Positions 8,573 through 15,365 of a stretch of DNA of 15,625 nt are shown here, one piece after another; the first letter of the stretch is position 1, and each line of letters opens with the position of its first letter. The DNA comes from an uncultured Alphaproteobacteria bacterium (GTDB taxonomy: Bacteria; Pseudomonadota; Alphaproteobacteria; Caulobacterales; Parvularculaceae): NCBI GenBank assembly GCA_938003575.1, contig CALKYG010000367.1, positions 1-15,625 on the forward strand, given 5' to 3'. A program made the position numbers and the translations under genes. The notes under the pieces are model-generated. The model was given only the letters and a program-made list of their open reading frames with translations, made no database searches and had not been told where the DNA came from.

Positions 8573-9721
8573 CTATTCTTCCGTTTCCTCAGAGGCGCTG
8601 CGATCCTTGCCGCGATCGCCGAGCTTCACGACGCCGACCCGGTCGGAAAACTGCGTTTCATTCGAGCCTTCAGCCCGCGCGCCGAAGACGACGCCGCCCA
8701 TATTTGCTTTCTTCTTCACCCTGATGGAAGCGGTAGCGTTGCCCGCGGCGTCGGCCCTGACCGTCTTCGACTTCCTGAGGTCTCCGGGTTCATCGCCGGC
8801 AAAGAAGGTGACCTCAGCGCCTGGCGCGGCCCAGGCCGTCACGGTCACCGACTCGCCGGCCTTGACGACCGCCCTGTCGACGGAAAGCTTTCCTTCCGGA
8901 TAAACGCCGATCCCCCGGCCGTACGACCTGACGGGCGTCAGCTGATACGGCGCATGGGCGACGACGCCGATCGCGCCGCCAGCTTCCGAGGCGCCGATGC
9001 CTTTCGCGCCCGCATATCCCTCCCAGGCGGGCGTTTCCGCCGGCGCCGAATAAGACAGGCCCGCCTGCACGGCCGCCGCGGGCTTCACGAAGGCCTGGCC
9101 GGCGACCGGCTTCGTCCAGTCGATATCGGGATTGAGATTGGCGAGCGTCGCTTGCGAAACATTCAGCCGGTAGGCGATCTTGTCGAGCGTTTCTCCGGGC
9201 TGAACCATGTCAAGCAGCACGAGCTGATCAGCGATCGCGCCGACGCCCTGCGGAGATGTGACGCCGCCCGGAATTTGAACGACGGCCCCGCCGGTCGAAT
9301 AGCTCACGTCCGCGACGCCCGGATTGAACTCAACGAGCAAGTCAAGCGGGACGTCGCAAAGTTCCGCGATGTCGATCATCGATTCCATCGCGTTCGGGCG
9401 GACAGAAGCTTCGCAGCGGCCGTCAAGCGCCTCCGCTTCCTGCTTCGTATACAGAGCATGAGCGCGCCGCGCGCCCTCAATGCCGGCATAGGAAGCAAGT
9501 TCAAACGGCGTGCCGTTGGCTGATCGCTGGTCGGGCGCATAGAGATCCGCGTAGTGGTCGGCGGCGTCGGGCTGAGGGGCGCCCGTGTAAAGGGCGGCGG
9601 CGTAAGGATCATTGGGCGCGGCTCCCCCGGACGCGTCCTGTCGCGCACCCGTCGCGCAGCCGGCGGCGACAACGGCAAGGGCGGCGGCTCCCGTTAATTG
9701 AACGGCGGATGGCTTTCTCAT
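8573..9721 (-). CDS. LysM-domain lipoprotein with C-terminal Ig-like domain
   Basis: 382 residues from ATG 9721, chosen over the upstream in-frame start at 9793 because it is preceded by GGGGAG at good spacing and opens directly with a lipoprotein signal. The signal (MRKPSAVQLTGAAALAVVAAGC) ends in a lipobox with Cys22. After a low-complexity region come a degenerate LysM-like unit (~residues 86-146, containing MESMIDIAELCDVPLDLLVEF then VVQIPGG) and a clear LysM (~168-216: VQPGETLDKIAYRLNVSQAT, LANLNPDI). LysM domains bind the glycan backbone of peptidoglycan. A beta-rich Ig-like segment (~270-365: VKAGESVTVTAWAAPGAEV) and a charged tail ending EETEE follow. No peptidase domain is seen. It is probably a cell-wall-binding envelope lipoprotein. 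Its promoter must lie in the spacer shared with the divergent gene at 9921. Confidence 0.82.
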   Translation of the reverse strand: MRKPSAVQLTGAAALAVVAAGCATGARQDASGGAAPNDPYAAALYTGAPQPDAADHYADLYAPDQRSANGTPFELASYAGIEGARRAHALYTKQEAEALDGRCEASVRPNAMESMIDIAELCDVPLDLLVEFNPGVADVSYSTGGAVVQIPGGVTSPQGVGAIADQLVLLDMVQPGETLDKIAYRLNVSQATLANLNPDIDWTKPVAGQAFVKPAAAVQAGLSYSAPAETPAWEGYAGAKGIGASEAGGAIGVVAHAPYQLTPVRSYGRGIGVYPEGKLSVDRAVVKAGESVTVTAWAAPGAEVTFFAGDEPGDLRKSKTVRADAAGNATASIRVKKKANMGGVVFGARAEGSNETQFSDRVGVVKLGDRGKDRSASEETEE

Positions 9722-9792
9722 GGCGAGGCTCCCCTGACTGTGACTGCCCGCAGCTGGCTTTGGGATATTAACCATTTTTTGCGGACAGCGCA

Positions 9793-9808
9793 CCCTGTCC
9801 GGACAGGG
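9793..9808. promoter_or_regulatory. Perfect 16-bp palindrome, candidate operator
   Basis: CCCTGTCCGGACAGGG is self-complementary without a spacer. A further GGACAG half-copy lies 10 bases upstream (9783-9788). It sits in the 199-base divergent spacer, 72-87 bases upstream of the lipoprotein start. The regulator is unknown. Confidence 0.45.
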
Positions 9809-9834
9809 ACGGCTCCAGCCCCGGAGCGGCCGGC

Positions 9835-9853
9835 TAACATTACGAAAATGTTA
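9835..9853. promoter_or_regulatory. AT-rich 19-bp dyad, candidate operator
   Basis: TAACATT-ACGAA-AATGTTA is a perfect 7-bp inverted repeat with a 5-base centre, markedly AT-rich against its GC-rich surroundings. It lies 68-86 bases before the start of the exported hypothetical protein. A T-rich stretch follows, but the stem is too AT-rich for a good terminator. A binding site for a dimeric repressor is more likely. Confidence 0.4.
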
Positions 9854-9920
9854 TCTTTTCGTCTTTCCATGCGCCGCCCTTCCATGACACTTGTCGACAA
9901 ACCCGCCGCCGGAGCTCCGA

Positions 9921-10454
9921 ATGAAAACCCTCTTTCGCCTCATCGCCGTTTGCGCCGCGCTTGGGCTTTCAGTCGCCGCCGGCGCGTCGGCAGCGCGATT
10001 TGAGCTTCGCCTCGACCAGAAGGACGGAGAGCGCCTGGTCGCGGTCGTCAATCTCGCCAGCGGCGGCGGCGCTGTCGCCGCGGGTCGAGACCGCCTCGAC
10101 CTTTTGAGCGACAGGGACGCGCAGAAGACGCTGGCGCGGCTCCGGGGCGAACCCGACATCGAAGGCGAACGGCGCGCGGAGCGCGGCGGAATTGTCGTTC
10201 ACAAAATGGACTATGACGAAAGCGCCGGACCAGAGGCGGACCTGAACGAGAGACGCGTGCGGCGCGGCGATCGGTCGGCCGGGCGCGGTGGGGACGGAAT
10301 TCCAGCCGGCGGCGAGGACCTTAAAGAGGACGCCGAACGCCGCATCGTTTACATACGCGGCGCCGATGCGGCGGAAGCGGTGAAATTCATCGACGATATC
10401 GCCGGGCTCGACGATGACGAGCGGGCGGCGATAAAGAGCGCTGCGGGACTTTGA
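9921..10454 (+). CDS. Hypothetical exported protein, charged
   Basis: 177 residues. The start is ATG 9921, with GGAG six bases upstream. I do not recognise a family. The first ~24 residues (MKTLFRLIAVCAALGLSVAAGASA) look like a Sec signal peptide with an ASA-type cleavage site, so the mature protein should be periplasmic. The mature part starts with a short beta-like stretch (ARFELRLDQKDGERLVAVVNL). A very charged middle follows, rich in Arg, Asp, Glu and Gly (~residues 50-145). It ends with a helical segment AAEAVKFIDDIAGLDDDERAAI. No cysteines occur in the mature part. The only transmembrane-like stretch is the signal. The arrangement suggests a soluble or peripheral periplasmic protein. 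It is followed by the MarC-family gene after 70 bases on the same strand, possibly co-transcribed. Confidence 0.6.
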   Translation: MKTLFRLIAVCAALGLSVAAGASAARFELRLDQKDGERLVAVVNLASGGGAVAAGRDRLDLLSDRDAQKTLARLRGEPDIEGERRAERGGIVVHKMDYDESAGPEADLNERRVRRGDRSAGRGGDGIPAGGEDLKEDAERRIVYIRGADAAEAVKFIDDIAGLDDDERAAIKSAAGL

Positions 10455-10524
10455 ACCGCGCCTTGCGGCGCAGCCGCGACTTGGATCATTGTGGCTGAAA
10501 TCAGGGAGCGCGCCTGCGGCGGAC

Positions 10525-11163
10525 ATGGAAGCCTATTACTCAAGCTTTCTGACGGCGTTTGTGACGCTTTTCATCGTCATCGACCCGATTTTGGTGACGC
10601 CGATTTTCGCCTCTCTCACCAAGGATGAGACGCCGCGCGCGCGCCTTAGAATCGCGTTTTCCGCGGCGATCTATTCAATCGCGATCCTTTCGGTGTTCGG
10701 TTTCGCCGGAAACGTCATCCTGCATCACATGGGCGTCGGCCTGCCCGCTTTTCGCGCAGCGATGGGCGTCATTCTCTTCATCATGGGGTTCCGGATGTTT
10801 TTTAATCCGGACGGTGAGACCGAAGCCAAAACGCCCGGTCCCAAGGCGTCTTCGCGCGACAATATCGCATTTTTCCCGCTCGCGATTCCAATGCTCGCGG
10901 GTCCCGGCGCCATCGCGACGATCATGCTGCTGATGGGACCGGGTGCGAGCCCGGTCGACAAGATCTCCGCGCTCGTCTCTTCAGTCATCGTGCTCGCCAT
11001 CGGCGTACTGATGATGGCGTTCGCCAGCCGCATCGGAGACGTGCTCGGGCGCACAGGCATGAACGCGATCACGCGGATCCTTGGAATGCTGTTGATGGCG
11101 CTTTCGACGCAGTTCGTCTTCGACGGAGTCCGCGTCGGGATCCTTGAACAGGTCGCCGCCTGA
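10525..11163 (+). CDS. MarC-family integral membrane protein
   Basis: 212 residues from ATG 10525. It has six hydrophobic segments and the family's recognisable motifs: an N-terminal SFLTAFVTLFIVIDPI; LPAFRAAMGVILFIMGFRMFF; NIAFFPLAIPMLAGPGAIAT in the middle; and TRILGMLLMALSTQFVFDGVR at the end. MarC/YchE proteins are inner-membrane proteins of unclear, possibly transport-related, function. The name comes from an old link to multiple antibiotic resistance that has not held up. The length is normal. An in-frame TTG at 10489 would add 12 residues, but they are not membrane-like and no ribosome site supports it. The ribosome site before the ATG is also weak. It converges with ugd, with only 16 bases between stop codons and no visible hairpin. 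Confidence 0.9.
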   Translation: MEAYYSSFLTAFVTLFIVIDPILVTPIFASLTKDETPRARLRIAFSAAIYSIAILSVFGFAGNVILHHMGVGLPAFRAAMGVILFIMGFRMFFNPDGETEAKTPGPKASSRDNIAFFPLAIPMLAGPGAIATIMLLMGPGASPVDKISALVSSVIVLAIGVLMMAFASRIGDVLGRTGMNAITRILGMLLMALSTQFVFDGVRVGILEQVAA

Positions 11164-11179
11164 TCTTCGCCGCAACCCC

Positions 11180-12517
11180 CTAACGGGAACTCTTGCGCGG
11201 ATCGCCCTCGATCGAACCGCGGCCGATCGAGTGATAGTCAAACCCCTGTTCCAACATGTGGCCGGGCCGGTATACATTGCGCAGGTCGACGAATACCGGC
11301 GTCCGCAAAAGGTCTTTTACGCGCCGGAAATCGAGCGCCCGGAATTCATCCCATTCCGTCAGCAGGACGGCCGCATCGGCGCCGTCCATCGCGTGATAGG
11401 GGCCGTCGCAATAGATGACGTCCTCAAGATGCTTTTTCGCTTCATCCATGCCCGCCGGGTCAAATGCGCGCACCTTGGCGCCAGCCGCTTGAAGCGCCGG
11501 AATAATGTCGAGCGCGGGACTGTCGCGCATATCGTCCGTATTCGGCTTGAAAGTCAGTCCGAGCACGGCGATCGTCTTGCCCTTGACGGACCCGCCGCAC
11601 GCCGCGATGACACGGTCCGCCATCTGCCGTTTTCGCCGCGCGTTGATTTCGACCACCGCCTCCACAATCTTTGTCGGCGCGCCGACGGCTTGCGCGGTGC
11701 GAACCAGCGCAAGCGTATCCTTCGGAAAGCACGATCCGCCGTAACCGGGTCCCGCATGAAGAAATTTCGGTCCGATGCGGCCGTCGAGACCAATGCCGCG
11801 GGCGACTTCCTGAACATTCGCGCCAACCTGTTCGCAGAGGTCGGCCATTTCGTTGATGAACGTGATCTTCGTGGCGAGAAACGCATTCGCCGCATACTTG
11901 ATGAGCTCCGATGTCGCCCGATTGGTGAAGACGATCGGCGTTTCATTGATGAATAGCGGCCGGTAAAGCTCGCGCATGACCTCGCGCGCGCGCTCGTCTT
12001 CGGCTCCGACGACAATCCTGTCCGGCCTTTTGAAGTCCTCAATCGCCGCGCCTTCGCGCAGGAACTCCGGGTTCGAGACGACGGAAAAGTCCGAATCCGG
12101 ACGAACGCGGCGAATGATCGCCTCGACTTCGGCTCCGGTCCCCACCGGAACCGTCGATTTCGTCACGATGACGGTGTAACCGTTCAACGCCTGCGCGATT
12201 TCTTCGGCCGCGGCGTATACATAAGTGAGATCGGCGAACCCGTCGCCTCGGCGCGAAGGCGTTCCGACGGCAATGAACACCGCCTCGGCGTCACACGTCG
12301 CTTCCTTGAGGTCGGTCGTGAATGCGAGCCGGCCGGCTGAGACGTTCTCCGCCACAAGCGCATCAAGGCCGGGCTCGAAAATCGGAATTTCTCCGGCCTC
12401 AAGACGATTGATCTTGCCTTCGTCCTTGTCGATGCAGACGACGTCATGGCCGAAATGCGCAAAACATGCGCCCGACACGAGCCCGACATAACCAGTGCCA
12501 ACGATAGCGACTCGCAT
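11180..12517 (-). CDS. ugd: UDP-glucose 6-dehydrogenase
   Basis: 445 residues, ATG start at 12517 with AAGGG six bases upstream. The enzyme oxidises UDP-glucose twice with NAD+ to UDP-glucuronate, a cytoplasmic precursor for acidic exopolysaccharides and lipid A or capsule sugars. Motifs: N-terminal NAD-binding MRVAIVGTGYVGLVSG; VAVGTPS-type loop (FIAVGTPSRRGDG); TKSTVPVGTG; SNPEFLREGAA; the central helix SELIKYAANAFLATKITFINE; and GYGGSCFPKDT with the catalytic Cys263 (11729-11731). It also has the C-terminal UDP-binding block VLGLTFKPNTDDMRDSPAL. Length is usual for the family. It lies 97 bases downstream of the initiating sugar transferase on the same strand and is probably in one operon with it. 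The pair would supply a uronic acid donor and begin a repeat unit. Confidence 0.96.
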   Translation of the reverse strand: MRVAIVGTGYVGLVSGACFAHFGHDVVCIDKDEGKINRLEAGEIPIFEPGLDALVAENVSAGRLAFTTDLKEATCDAEAVFIAVGTPSRRGDGFADLTYVYAAAEEIAQALNGYTVIVTKSTVPVGTGAEVEAIIRRVRPDSDFSVVSNPEFLREGAAIEDFKRPDRIVVGAEDERAREVMRELYRPLFINETPIVFTNRATSELIKYAANAFLATKITFINEMADLCEQVGANVQEVARGIGLDGRIGPKFLHAGPGYGGSCFPKDTLALVRTAQAVGAPTKIVEAVVEINARRKRQMADRVIAACGGSVKGKTIAVLGLTFKPNTDDMRDSPALDIIPALQAAGAKVRAFDPAGMDEAKKHLEDVIYCDGPYHAMDGADAAVLLTEWDEFRALDFRRVKDLLRTPVFVDLRNVYRPGHMLEQGFDYHSIGRGSIEGDPRKSSR

Positions 12518-12614
12518 TGGAAGCCCTTCTGTTAATCTTTCGCGGTCCGCTACAGGACGGAACGCGACAATGCAATCGTCGCGCCGGAATCCGTTTCACT
12601 CGGCGCGGCGACGC

Positions 12615-14099
12615 TTAATAGGCGTTCTTGGGAAACAGCACCGCCGCAAAGGTCAGCACCATGATCTTGAAATCGAACCAGAGCGACCAGTTGTCGACGT
12701 ACTCCAGGTCGTAGCGGACGCGCTCGGCCATGCGTTCATTTTCGGACGTTTCTCCGCGGCAGCCATTGACCTGGGCCCAGCCGGTCATCCCAGGCTTCAC
12801 CTTGTGACGTCCGGAGTAATTCTCAATCGTCAGCGCGTATTGGTGGTTATGCGCAAGCGCGTGCGGACGGGGCCCGACCAGCGACATGTCGCCTTTCAGC
12901 ACGTTGAAGATCTGCGGCAGCTCGTCGAGGCTATAGCGGCGCAGGAATGCGCCAAGCCGGGTGACGCGCGGATCCTGTTTGCGGGCCTGAGGGATCGTTT
13001 CGCCGTCTTCCTGAACGGTCATGGTCCTGAATTTGTAGATCCGGAAAACCTTGTGGTTAAAGCCGTGCCGCTGCTGCGTGAACAGGACCGGCCCCTTGCC
13101 TTCGAGCTTGATGGCGATCGCGATGGCCAGCATCACCGGCGCGAGGATGATGAAGGCCGGAATCCCGATCAGGTAGTCTTCGGCCGTCTTCATCAGGCCG
13201 CCCCAGCCCTCCAGCGGCCGCCGGTACAGCGTCAACATGGGCGCCCCGCCGATGCGCACAACCTCGCCGCCGGTGTGGTCGAGCCAGTGCGCGTTCGGAC
13301 AAATCGCGAGCGAGACCGGAAGGGCTGAAAGCCGGTTGACCAGCGACATCATCGCCTCTTTCGACAGCTTCGGCATCGCAATCACGACATCATCGATCTC
13401 GCCGGCGCGGGCGGCGCGCTCAAGCGCGCGAAGATCCCCGGCCGACGCAACGCCGAGCCCGACTGAATCTTCCGGCCCAGCGGAAAATATGCCGACGATC
13501 GAGATCGCTTTTTCCGGGTTGGCGGCATGTTCGGCGAACCGCGCGCCGATCTCGTTGGCGCCCACAATCGCAATGCGCCGCGAAAAGACGCCGCCTTCGC
13601 GAACCGCCCGTCGCAGAACCGCGGCGGCGACGACCCGCGAGGAGACAAGCGCAACGGCGACGACGACGGTCCATGCGAACAGCCAGAACCGGGAAAAATT
13701 CTGCGAGACCTTCAACGCATAGCCGAAAGCGATGAGGCCGAGAACGATCAAGGCCCAGCGCGCGATGACGGCGCGCATCGAGCGGCTGGACGACAGCAGC
13801 GCCTCAAATTCATAATATCCGTCGCGGCGCAGAAGGGCGGTGACGCCCGTCGCGCCGACAATGCCGGCGGCGGCGAACCGCTGGAAGTCGGTATCGAGAA
13901 CCAGCACATAGCGATGATAGAGATAAGCGACGATCATCGACGCCGCAGTGACCATCACGAAGTCGGTGAACTGCACGAGGTCGCCGTAGACCGCCCGTGA
14001 AAATGGCGCACGCCGACTGATTTCGCCGGCGCCGAGGTCGTCTGAAATGCCCGGAGCCTCGCTCAACCCGCACCCGGCGCCGAGGCGCCGCTCCCACAT
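12615..14099 (-). CDS. Undecaprenyl-phosphate sugar-1-phosphate transferase (exopolysaccharide initiating enzyme)
   Basis: 494 residues from ATG 14099; an in-frame TTG at 14111 adds four residues and has a plausible GGGA site, so the start is not settled. It is an integral inner-membrane protein that transfers a sugar phosphate, commonly glucose-1-phosphate, from UDP-sugar to undecaprenyl phosphate to start exopolysaccharide units. The N-terminal part has about four membrane helices, then a Rossmann-like domain (RRIAIVGANEIGARFAEHA). The C-terminal bacterial sugar transferase domain has a membrane hairpin (YLIGIPAFIILAPVMLAIAI), YKFRTM (Met360), YSLDELPQIFNVLKGDMSLVGPRP with Asp392-Glu393, and GMTGWAQVNGCRG. 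This order and length match the WcaJ/PssY/EpsE-type polyisoprenyl-phosphate hexose-1-phosphate transferases. It is the first gene of the minus-strand pair with ugd. The sugar specificity is inferred from the family only. Confidence 0.92.
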   Translation of the reverse strand: MWERRLGAGCGLSEAPGISDDLGAGEISRRAPFSRAVYGDLVQFTDFVMVTAASMIVAYLYHRYVLVLDTDFQRFAAAGIVGATGVTALLRRDGYYEFEALLSSSRSMRAVIARWALIVLGLIAFGYALKVSQNFSRFWLFAWTVVVAVALVSSRVVAAAVLRRAVREGGVFSRRIAIVGANEIGARFAEHAANPEKAISIVGIFSAGPEDSVGLGVASAGDLRALERAARAGEIDDVVIAMPKLSKEAMMSLVNRLSALPVSLAICPNAHWLDHTGGEVVRIGGAPMLTLYRRPLEGWGGLMKTAEDYLIGIPAFIILAPVMLAIAIAIKLEGKGPVLFTQQRHGFNHKVFRIYKFRTMTVQEDGETIPQARKQDPRVTRLGAFLRRYSLDELPQIFNVLKGDMSLVGPRPHALAHNHQYALTIENYSGRHKVKPGMTGWAQVNGCRGETSENERMAERVRYDLEYVDNWSLWFDFKIMVLTFAAVLFPKNAY

Positions 14100-14176
14100 A
14101 TCCGGTTCCAAGGGCTTTCCCTATCACGCGCGGGACAAACAATCAGTAACCGGGACGTCCGTTCCATCATTAAATT

Positions 14177-14207
14177 TTGCATTGCAGCATCCGGACATGC
14201 AAGATGC
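14177..14207. promoter_or_regulatory. Nested inverted repeats in the divergent spacer before the DUF4177-like gene
   Basis: The 216-base spacer between the minus-strand transferase and the plus-strand small gene holds two overlapping dyads: TTGCAT/ATGCAA (14177-14182, 14197-14202) and GCATC/GATGC (14187-14191, 14203-14207). They could be operator half-sites for either divergent gene. No promoter boxes could be assigned with confidence, and nothing else coding is seen in the spacer. Confidence 0.25.
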
Positions 14208-14315
14208 GGGCAGCCCGAGCGCGTCGCGGCTGGTTTGGCGTGATGCTTGCGCGCTTGGGGGTGTTATCGTCCAGAGGGCGTCCGGCTTTCCGCCCGACGG
14301 CAGTTCAGGTGTGCC

Positions 14316-14537
14316 ATGTCGAAACAATACGCAGCCTTCCACATATCATGGCGCGACTCCCGCAAGAAACCTTTCCTGTTTGGAAACGAAGAGGAGATCG
14401 GCCGCGCCGCGGCTGACGCGCTGGAGGCCAAACTGAACGCCCTGGCCGAAGAGGGCTGGATTATCGACAGGATCATTCCGGCGTTCGGGCTCACGCCGCG
14501 GCAGTGCGCCGCCTATACCATCGTCGCCTTCAAATAG
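14316..14537 (+). CDS. Small DUF4177-like protein
   Basis: 73 residues from ATG 14316, supported by AGG six bases upstream; the longer in-frame start at 14247 has no such support. The pattern is a beta strand, then a charged helix, then LNALAEEGWIIDRIIPAFG, then AAYTIVAFK. This resembles small DUF4177-type proteins, in which 'L..LG.EGW.....' is followed by a final strand ending in FK. I base this on motif pattern only. No signal peptide or membrane helix is present, so it should be cytoplasmic. The stop codon lies 11 bases before the cysQ start, and the ribosome site of cysQ overlaps it, so the two are probably translated together. Function is unknown. Confidence 0.7.
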   Translation: MSKQYAAFHISWRDSRKKPFLFGNEEEIGRAAADALEAKLNALAEEGWIIDRIIPAFGLTPRQCAAYTIVAFK

Positions 14538-14548
14538 GGAATCAGAAA

Positions 14549-15343
14549 ATGACGGCTTGCGCCGACGATGCGGCACTGATGGAGGCGATGCGCGCACTGG
14601 CGCTCGACGCCGGCGCGGCGGCTCTCGAGATCTATGAAAGCGATTTTGCGGTCGGGTCGAAGGAGGACGCCTCCCCGGTGACGGAAGCGGACCGCCTCGG
14701 CGAGGAAATCATAGTGGCCGGGCTCAAGCGGGCTGCGCCGCATATTCCGATCCTTGCCGAGGAAGCCGCGTCCGAAGGTGAAATCCCTGACCTCGGGCGC
14801 GAGTTCTTTCTCGTGGACCCACTCGACGGCACCAGGGAATTCGTCAGCAGAACCGGTGAATTCACGGTCAATATCGCTCTTGTGCGCGACGGCGCGCCGG
14901 CGCTCGGCGTCGTCTATGCGCCAGCGGTGAACAAGCTTTATGAAGGAGTCGCCGGCAAAGGCGCGCGCATGACGCGCATTGACGAGGGAAAACCTGGCTC
15001 CCCGGCGGTGATCGCAGCCCGCCGGGTTCCGCAGAAGAGTCTCGTCGCCGTCGCCAGCCGCAGCCATCGCGGGCCGGAAACCGACGCCTTCCTTGCAACG
15101 CTCGATGTCGCGGATTTCGCAGCAGCAGGCTCGTCGCTCAAATTCTGTCTGATCGCTCAAGGACTCGCGGACGTCTATCCGCGCCTCGGCCGGACGATGG
15201 AATGGGACACGGCGGCCGGTCAGGCGGTGCTGGAAGCGGCCGGCGGCCGGGTCGTTGAATTCGGGTCGGATCGGCCGCTAGGGTACGGAAAGCGGCGCCG
15301 CGGGTTCGACAACCCGCATTTCATCGCGTGGGGACGCGCCTGA
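14549..15343 (+). CDS. cysQ: 3'(2'),5'-bisphosphate nucleotidase CysQ
   Basis: 264 residues from ATG 14549, with AGGGA eight bases upstream overlapping the previous stop codon. It is a magnesium-dependent phosphatase of the inositol-monophosphatase superfamily. It hydrolyses 3'-phosphoadenosine 5'-phosphate (PAP) to AMP, clearing a by-product of PAPS use in sulfate assimilation and sulfotransfer. The metal-binding signatures are complete: ILAEEAASEG (Glu71-Glu72), VDPLDGTREF (Asp90, Asp93) and WDTAAGQAVLEAAGG (Asp220). The strong match to RTGEFTVNIALV after the DPLDGT motif and the SLKFCLIAQGLADVYPR stretch point to CysQ rather than to a plain inositol monophosphatase. Length is normal for the family. 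It follows the 73-residue gene and precedes a new gene by 22 bases, so it is probably in the middle of an operon. Confidence 0.9.
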   Translation: MTACADDAALMEAMRALALDAGAAALEIYESDFAVGSKEDASPVTEADRLGEEIIVAGLKRAAPHIPILAEEAASEGEIPDLGREFFLVDPLDGTREFVSRTGEFTVNIALVRDGAPALGVVYAPAVNKLYEGVAGKGARMTRIDEGKPGSPAVIAARRVPQKSLVAVASRSHRGPETDAFLATLDVADFAAAGSSLKFCLIAQGLADVYPRLGRTMEWDTAAGQAVLEAAGGRVVEFGSDRPLGYGKRRRGFDNPHFIAWGRA

Positions 15344-15365
15344 AAGCATTGTCCGGGGGGTAATG

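Noticed and set aside
8474..9523. Long plus-strand open frame (349 codons) opposite the LysM lipoprotein gene
   Set aside because: The opposite strand has a clear lipoprotein signal and LysM motifs. The plus-strand translation is Arg/Asp-rich and low in recognisable motifs, as expected for an antisense shadow in GC-rich DNA.
10458..10471. Hairpin GCGCC-TTGC-GGCGC after the hypothetical exported gene
   Set aside because: The 5-bp stem is short and no T-tract follows. In DNA this GC-rich such pairs arise by chance, so I do not call a terminator.
12495..13328. Plus-strand open frame (277 codons) opposite the sugar transferase and ugd start
   Set aside because: It covers conserved catalytic motifs of the minus-strand genes and has no ribosome site or recognisable domain. 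It is a shadow.
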